Origin: Ptychodera flava
Taxonomy: Eukaryota; Hemichordata; Enteropneusta; Ptychoderidae
Direction of reading: 5' to 3'
DNA: 64,000 bases
Assembly (NCBI RefSeq): GCF_041260155.1
Contig: NW_027248277.1
Location: 19,558,872-19,622,871, forward strand
Part shown: piece by piece, positions 58,861 through 64,000 of the stretch
Layout of the letters: every line of letters starts with the position of its first letter
Numbering within the stretch: the stretch's first letter is position 1
Translations under genes and position numbers: made by a program
The notes under the pieces: generated by a model
What the model was told of the DNA's origin: nothing
The model's input: the letters and a program-made list of their open reading frames with translations, nothing else
The model's database searches: none

Positions 58861-59611
58861 TTTAAATGTGTCATTTTACTTTTTTGTAAATTTGGAAGAG
58901 CAAAAGTGGGTCTTGTAGGTGCCTGTCACCATGTTGATATAGGATCCTGCAAGTGTTTCTATGGAACCTTTTAGACAACACAATGCCTTGCCATCCCAAA
59001 GTGGCTGTACCGGTAGAAGCATGCTGGATAACATATGATGCCCTTCTTTGTGATCATTTAAATCTGTCACTGGCTTAACGTGATCAGCCACTATGACGCT
59101 TGGACTTGCCATTACCCCTGGATTTGAATCAAACCCTGTTTCTTTACGTCGGGTTAATGCTACTGTTAATTCAAATTGAATGAGGTTAGCTGATGTTTCA
59201 CTTCCTGAATATGGTATATCCCTGCAGTGTTCAATAAGTTGGTTGTGCAGTACCTGCCACATGTACAGGCACAGTCCCTCCACCTTGGTACAGGGAAGAG
59301 GAGAGAAAGGGTTAAGAATGGCCTTATACAATTGATATAAATTTTGGCATCAAAATAATATCAACTATCCAATAATCCAAAGTTATTCAGAAAAGAAAGC
59401 AGTCAGATCTCGAAACATTGTACTGAGTTCTTTACAATTATATGTTGTTGGCAGTGTTGTATTACAGAAAACCTGCACACTTCTTGTCACACTAGATCAC
59501 TTAATATTCACACTGATAATGTGTGTATGAAATTGACTCCTTTAGAGAAAACAAATTGTGCTAGCAAAATTATGGTCATCACTGACTAATCCTATAATTC
59601 TTTTTACATAG
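58861..59611. other. Intron sequence before the glycosyltransferase exon
   Basis: A 151-codon minus-strand open frame (58876-59331) has no recognisable domain or splice context and may belong to an unrecognised repeat. A good acceptor (TTCTTTTTACATAG) closes the region at 59611. Confidence 0.4.
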
Positions 59612-60823
59612 ATACATGCAGCAAAATGACTTCCATATTCCTGGCTGAAAGATGGTCCCGTGTTGGAGACACAGTGTCAGCTATCAACTGTCAACTTGCA
59701 AGCCTTGCAGCACAAAACAGACAAAAGAAGATCTGCTGTGTTGTTTTGAAGGCAACTGAAGAAGAAAAGAAAGATGCTGCTGACTGTGGAGTTGAACTGA
59801 TACTGCCGTGCTTGAGTGATGACATCATAGATGCATGCGAAAATGATGAACCGTCTTTCAAATGGCTTCTATCACCAGATATTTACTTCTCAACTCTCAC
59901 AAAGCTTCAGGATGTTGACTATATTGTCGAACATATAAATTCATCAACGTCATTCATCTTTGCATCTGCCTTGAGAAAACGCTGTTTCAAAGATGCAGAT
60001 ATTGTGTTGATAAATCATGCAACTCCATCAGTTGATGTAGAAGACAAAAATTTGAAATTTGCAGAAGCAACAGCTGCAGTTTTCTCTGTTGCACCAACAG
60101 TCTTTGAAGAATACCAAAAACTTTACCAATTGACCAATATTCAAATAAAGCATAAAATCTATCTTCCAAGACCAGAGAAGGCCTTCTTTGATCTAAATGT
60201 AGATCAAATGTCCAAAACAAGTGACCTCAAACAAATACTAACAGTGATAACAGACAAGAAGGTTCACTCCACAAGATTCAAAACTCTTGCGGCTGCAGTG
60301 GGTCAGGTAGCAAAGTGGTTTCAATGTATGCATGCAAAGATTCCAAAGTGGTTTGTTCGTACGTCATCAGCAACTGATCGCAATGACACCAAAACCTTTC
60401 TTCGTGACAATTTAAACTGTACATGTATAGAACCAAACACTTATCCTCCATACGGCTCTCAAGATGAAATTTACAGGGACCTTAAACAAAGCAATGTCCT
60501 TGTAATACCACCTGATGAGCCGTTTAGAATGGAGGCATTGTGGGCCATAGCTGCTGGACTTCCTGTGTTGATTCCAAGGAGAACTGCCATGGCAGAGTTT
60601 CTTAAGAAGTACTTTGGTGAAAGAGCAGAGTACTTTCTTTATGAACCTTCTGTCGATGATTTGTCAAAACAGATCAGCAAGATGTTAAACAATCCAAAGG
60701 TAACTGGTGAAACCAGAAACTTGAAGGATAGTTTCCAAAGTCACACTGAAATCAATGGAAGTCATGAAACCTTCACAACCCGTATAACCGAATCACCACG
60801 ATCTAACACTCTACCTGGGGCAG
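59612..60823 (+). CDS. GT-B glycosyltransferase-like domain exon
   Basis: One 1212-bp exon, phase 1 at both ends: acceptor TTTTTACATAG/AT, donor GGGGCAG/GTATGA. It encodes a complete GT-B fold of about 360 residues plus a Ser/Thr-rich tail. The N-terminal half opens FLAERWSRVGDTVSAINCQL (compare the GGisTfNrqLA start of such proteins), then KKICCVVLKAT, DADIVLINHATPS and TAAVFSVAPTVFEEYQ. The C-terminal half holds LKQSNVLVIPPDEPFRMEAL and AAGLPVLIP, the GT4-type nucleotide-sugar loop. The usual E-x7-E there reads E298…W306, so the second Glu is lost. An ATG at 59626 could also start the protein here. No signal peptide, so probably cytosolic. It lies downstream of a DED exon and upstream of a linker exon; probably an immune or cell-death protein. 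Confidence 0.75.
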
Positions 60824-60922
60824 GTATGAATTTGACTTCTTGTTTGTTGTGACTATTTCACCGTAACTGCCAAATATTATGTTATGGCTTTCTTATTTTC
60901 CTTTATCATAATGTTAACCAGG

Positions 60923-60933
<11 letters not shown>

Positions 60934-60980
<47 letters not shown>

Positions 60981-61022
60981 TTTCTTTATCTTCCTTTATC
61001 ATAATGTTTACTGGTTGTGTGT

Positions 61023-61114
<92 letters not shown>

Positions 61115-61187
61115 TGTGTGTGTGTGTGTATGTATGTATGCATGCATGTCTCTTAAATGGTATACCGGGTAATAAACTATGTGACTT

Positions 61188-61221
<34 letters not shown>

Positions 61222-61230
61222 TATATATAT

Positions 61231-61265
<35 letters not shown>
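60934..61265. repeat. Three (TA)n arrays with a (GT)n tract
   Basis: (TA)n at about 60931-60976, 61027-61111 and 61187-61265, with (GT)n/(GTAT)n at 61112-61140. GGCTTTCTT…CTTCCTTTATCATAATGTT occurs before each of the first two arrays, so this is also a short tandem duplication. It lies in the intron after the glycosyltransferase exon. Confidence 0.95.
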
Positions 61266-61269
61266 TATG

Positions 61270-61402
61270 AGGTTATTACAAAAATACCGCAAAGGATGCA
61301 CGAGGACATTGGTGCAATGTATCGCCTGACGCGAAGCGGAGGGCAATATGTGGCGCCAATGTCCGAGTGCATCCTTTGCGGTATTTTCTTGATAATAACC
61401 TT
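61270..61402. repeat. Foldback repeat, 133 bp
   Basis: AGGTTATTACAAAAATACCG…AAAGGATGCAC…GACATTGG is mirrored by CCAATGTC…GTGCATCCTTTGCGGTATTT…ATAATAACCT. The centre is GC-rich. It has the same outline as 28616-28740. Confidence 0.85.
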
Positions 61403-61754
61403 ATTATTGTACATCTTACATTCCGACAGAGGCATCAAATTGTTAGAGTAGTGACCGTTTTCGTGCAGTATCGACAATTTTTCTTCGATTTTATCGCACT
61501 AGTGTGGAACGCTATCTCGGACGTGCTTCTGCAACTTCTGGTGTGTGTACACTATACACATACATACAGAGTGCTCGCTAGACTTGTTCTGGCACTTGTC
61601 CAATGGGTCTCTTGAAACTGTCCACCAGTGAACGTGCAGACATGGCCACAGGGGATGGGGTGCCTGGAAACCGTACCTGTTACGGAACGGGCGTTCCGTA
61701 CGGCTTTTTTAGCGCATGCAAAATCCTATTGTTCTCGATGGTAGATGTATGACA

Positions 61755-61978
61755 AATATATATATTGTGTGTATGTATGTATGTTAACTAGTATACCAGG
61801 TATGTGGATATATGTCTTTCCACATCAAAAACTCCCAAAACCAATAAGCACGTACCATCAAAATTATTTGGTGTACAGGTGCAGCTAGGGTTGGAGATGT
61901 GAATTCGTTCAAATGAACATGTTAGTGTAAAAATATACAAATTAGGTAAAAAAAGGGGGAAATCCAGCAAATTGCTCA
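61755..61978 (+). mobile_element. Family C fragment
   Basis: (GTAT)n, then CATCAAAAACTCCCAAAACC, ATTTGGTGTACAGGTGCAGC and AAATGAACATGTTAGTGTAA. Confidence 0.5.
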
Positions 61979-61979
61979 A

Positions 61980-62480
61980 AGTCTGTGATCACAGGTCAGA
62001 TTTGGTTCTTTATGGTGACTTTACTTAGAGTTGATCAAATTGTGAAATTTTGATAGTTGTGTTTTTTTGGGCATTTGCCTAATTTTGGTATAAATATCTT
62101 CTCTGAAAGCACTCATCCTATTGCCTTGAAACTCGGTATGCATGATCCCAGGGTAGGCTTCTTTCAGATTTGTTAACATTTTGGTGAAATTTTCATATTT
62201 GAAATTTGGGGTAATTTTTCCTATTTTTGGTAAAAGAAATCTTCTGTCAAATCGCTTGCCCCATTGCTTTGAAATTTGGTATGTATAATCCTAGGGTTAG
62301 CATCTGTCAGATTTGTTAAAATTTTTCCAATTTTTGGTCAAAAAATCATTTTCTCTCAAAGGTCAAGTTGGATTGCCTTGAAACTCAATAATCTTGGCCA
62401 TAGGGTTGATTTCTGTCAGATTTTTAAAATTGTGGTGAAATTTTAGCATTTATTTTTCTTCAGCAATTATTTTGATATTT
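61980..62480 (+). mobile_element. Family A monomer array, diverged
   Basis: Three to four monomers of about 145 bp with TTGCCTTGAAACTCGGTATG, CATTTTGGTGAAATTTT and TTTTTGGTAAAANAAATCTTC. No termini found. Confidence 0.5.
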
Positions 62481-62602
62481 GGTCAAAATGAAGTGCTTTT
62501 GCTGGTAGAAGAGTTTTTCGGTTCTGAAAAAGGTGCTATTTGTGTCTTTGCGTGCTATATCTACATTAAATCTCTCTGGAATTCTTTTTAACTGACTCAT
62601 GA

Positions 62603-63333
62603 AGTATTGTGATTGCAGATTGTTGGGAGATTGGATACAGGTGGCAAAAAGCAGCCATAGTGAATTTATGGCAATGTTTCTTGGCATGTTCATATTCAAA
62701 TTATAATAAGGGTAACTACCAGTGTGCCCTCTAAGGGGAGGCAAAGAAAATTTTTTTGAGTCAAACTGAAGAAAACTTGACTTGGTGTGCGTCACCGCAT
62801 GCATGAAAATGGTTATAAAATAAATAAAAGTCAGCAGTTGTAAGTGTAGCGCCCTCTATGGTAGTGAGTCTTTCTCGATGTGAGTCAGTGAGAGGACAGT
62901 GAAAACAACAATGGCTGCCTCCTTCCCCATCGAGCGATAGGCAAGACAAGTGTACAATCCGCACGTAGTATCACTGCAGAGACTTATAGAAATGACATAT
63001 TCAGATATTTTTTCACCAAAGGAAACATGTTATCTGTGAAAATTATGAATCTGCTGAGCATTTCTAGTCATTGGCAGGCTTTTTACAGCTGCGTCAGTGA
63101 CGCGTCAGATTACTTGTAATTTCAGTGCGTCAGGCGGATTTGCTCTGCCTCATGACGCGTCTAATTGGCTTAGCAGGCACACTGGTAACTACAGAAGGTT
63201 TAACCATGCCCTTGCAAGTGAGATAAATAACTATGCTAGGGTCCTTTCTGTTTGGGAGCACCTATTTATTCAAGCTGGACCAATAGGAATTGAATACAGA
63301 TCAAAATCAGTGGCATTAACACTGTATTATTGA
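62603..63333 (+). pseudogene. Open frame interrupted by a hAT MITE (possible old exon)
   Basis: An open frame before the MITE (62603-62719) and one after it (63193-63330) are in the same register once the 465-bp MITE and one 8-bp duplication are discounted (473 bp). They total 85 codons and read VIADCWEIGYRWQKAAIVNL, then NNYARVLSVWEHLFIQAG and ending LTLYY before a TGA. The composition looks protein-like and faintly TPR-like, but I cannot name it. A weak acceptor (GTGATTGCAG/AT) fits the phase used by the neighbouring exons. Chance cannot be excluded for 85 codons. Confidence 0.3.
62720..63184. mobile_element. hAT MITE with 8-bp target duplication
   Basis: Ends CAGTGTGCC / GGCACACTG (extended by TCTAAGG / GCTTAGCA) and exact 8-bp flanking duplications GTAACTAC at 62712-62719 and 63185-63192. 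At 465 bp with no transposase, it is a textbook non-autonomous hAT insertion. Confidence 0.9.
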
Positions 63334-63359
63334 CAGTCTTTTGTTTCTTTCAATCACAG

Positions 63360-63452
63360 CAGCTGCGTCACCTCAGCACATACATTCAACTGATGATGGT
63401 ATAGGTTCTATTGAAGACACATCTTCTCAACAATCATTTTCACCACCACCAG
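63360..63452 (+). CDS. Low-complexity linker exon of the DED/glycosyltransferase gene
   Basis: The acceptor TTGTTTCTTTCAATCACAG/CAGCTGCG has a strong pyrimidine tract; an alternative AG three bases on would drop one Ala. The donor is CCACCAG/GTACGA at 63452. The exon is 93 bp, phase 1 at both ends, matching the phase 1 donor of the glycosyltransferase exon. It encodes about 31 residues, AASPQHIHSTDDGIGSIEDT followed by SSQQSFSPPP: a Ser/Gln/Pro-rich flexible linker of the kind that separates domains. The gene must continue to the right of the window, where a further domain is expected. Confidence 0.55.
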
Positions 63453-63583
63453 GTACGAATTTGTAGTTGTAACATTAAAGGCATTTTGGTTTAAGGTGAC
63501 ATTGCCATTAACCAGTACACTTTTTCAAAGCAATATTTCTAATAAAAAGATGATGTGAAAACTCCCTCAGACTATATATTTTA

Positions 63584-64000
63584 ACAAGTCAGCATGATAA
63601 CACAGTCCCCACTTGTTAAAGGGACAAAGTTGGCCATTTTTCATGAATTTTGTTTGATGCGAGATACTACTTATGTTGTTTGACATGACACATAAAACTC
63701 TGTGTAAAAAACATCTGTCCAAAGTTCCATCAAATTTGCATAATCCTACCAGAAACAGTGCTCTAATGCAAAATTATGCAAATTAGCACTAATTATGCAT
63801 GCCACATCAATATAAATGGACCTGCATATGTATTCAATAGTGTAGTATCCTTGTATTAAGTTTAAAAAGAATTGGCACAGGTATATCTGAGATATTTGCA
63901 TTCATCAGCCCCTATGCATGGACATAGCATTATTCTTTATTATCTCTTAATTGGCCATCCTTGAGACCCTGTGGATGAATCCTTGCGACCCTGTGGATGG
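63584..64000 (-). mobile_element. Family B element, copy 4, inverted and cut by the window edge
   Basis: Reading on the minus strand it ends CAAGTGGGGACTGTGTTATC…GACTTGT, the family B 3' terminus with a diverged hairpin (GTTATC…GCTGAC). Leftward entry is at 63584. The sequence to the right has ATTATGCAAATTAGCAC-type monomers. The 5' end is beyond the window. It lies in the intron after the linker exon. Confidence 0.6.

Noticed and set aside
58876-59331. 151-codon minus-strand open frame
   Set aside because: No recognisable domain, no splice or promoter context, and it lies inside the intron of the plus-strand gene. A GGTTTGATTCAAATCC stretch within it recalled a tRNA B box, but no A box or tRNA fold could be found.

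Overview
The window is invertebrate animal DNA. It is AT-rich, with long introns, few coding exons and very dense mobile and repetitive DNA. The only confident host coding sequence is the 3' end of a serine-rich gene at the left edge and, at 56.0-63.5 kb, exons for a death effector domain (DED), a GT-B glycosyltransferase-like domain and a low-complexity linker. DED proteins of this kind, Penelope-like elements, hAT and TTAA-target transposons and tandem-repeat-cored elements together suggest a marine invertebrate. A non-vertebrate deuterostome (hemichordate, lancelet or echinoderm) is favoured, but this cannot be settled from the sequence alone.

Layout: 0-0.4 kb, last exon and poly(A) signal of a plus-strand gene. 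0.7-7.0 kb, two large tandem-repeat-cored elements (families D and B). 7-13.9 kb, AT-rich DNA with no recognisable gene. 13.9-15.7 kb, a cluster of foldback/MITE-like inverted repeats. 17-18.3 kb, a CpG-rich promoter-like zone with TCTCGCGAGA and two candidate first exons. 19.6-23.2 kb, transposon relics, a TTAA-flanked element and a near-perfect palindrome. 23.7-27.3 kb, a family A element with a family B element and a MITE inserted in it. 27.5-33.3 kb, a 5.9-kb element with long terminal inverted repeats built from GCATTTTGTAATA motifs, which itself holds D and B elements. 34.0-35.9 kb, a second family A element with a family C insert. 36.6-51.2 kb, a 14.7-kb head-to-tail array of four Penelope-like retroelement units plus an inverted piece, with a hAT-like transposon inside unit 2. 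51.7-54.5 kb, a third family A element split by a transposon with a 5-bp target duplication. 55.9-63.5 kb, the DED/glycosyltransferase locus. 63.6-64 kb, the start of an inverted family B element.

Two results stand out. First, families A, B, C and D are unrelated in most of their sequence but share one plan: a 5' hairpin, a short tetranucleotide microsatellite and an array of monomers of about 145-150 bp. In A, B and D the arm of the 5' hairpin recurs inverted near the 3' end. A and B finish with a small 3' hairpin followed by TTGT. For one B copy a paralogous empty site shows insertion between two Ts with no target duplication. This fits non-autonomous Helentron-type (HINE/Pearl-like) rolling-circle elements. 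Second, the DED plus glycosyltransferase architecture resembles bacterial and animal conflict/immune proteins. Its sugar-nucleotide site looks altered, and two decayed tandem DED exon copies lie beside the intact one. The Penelope-like units also carry a hammerhead-ribozyme-like core in each terminal repeat.
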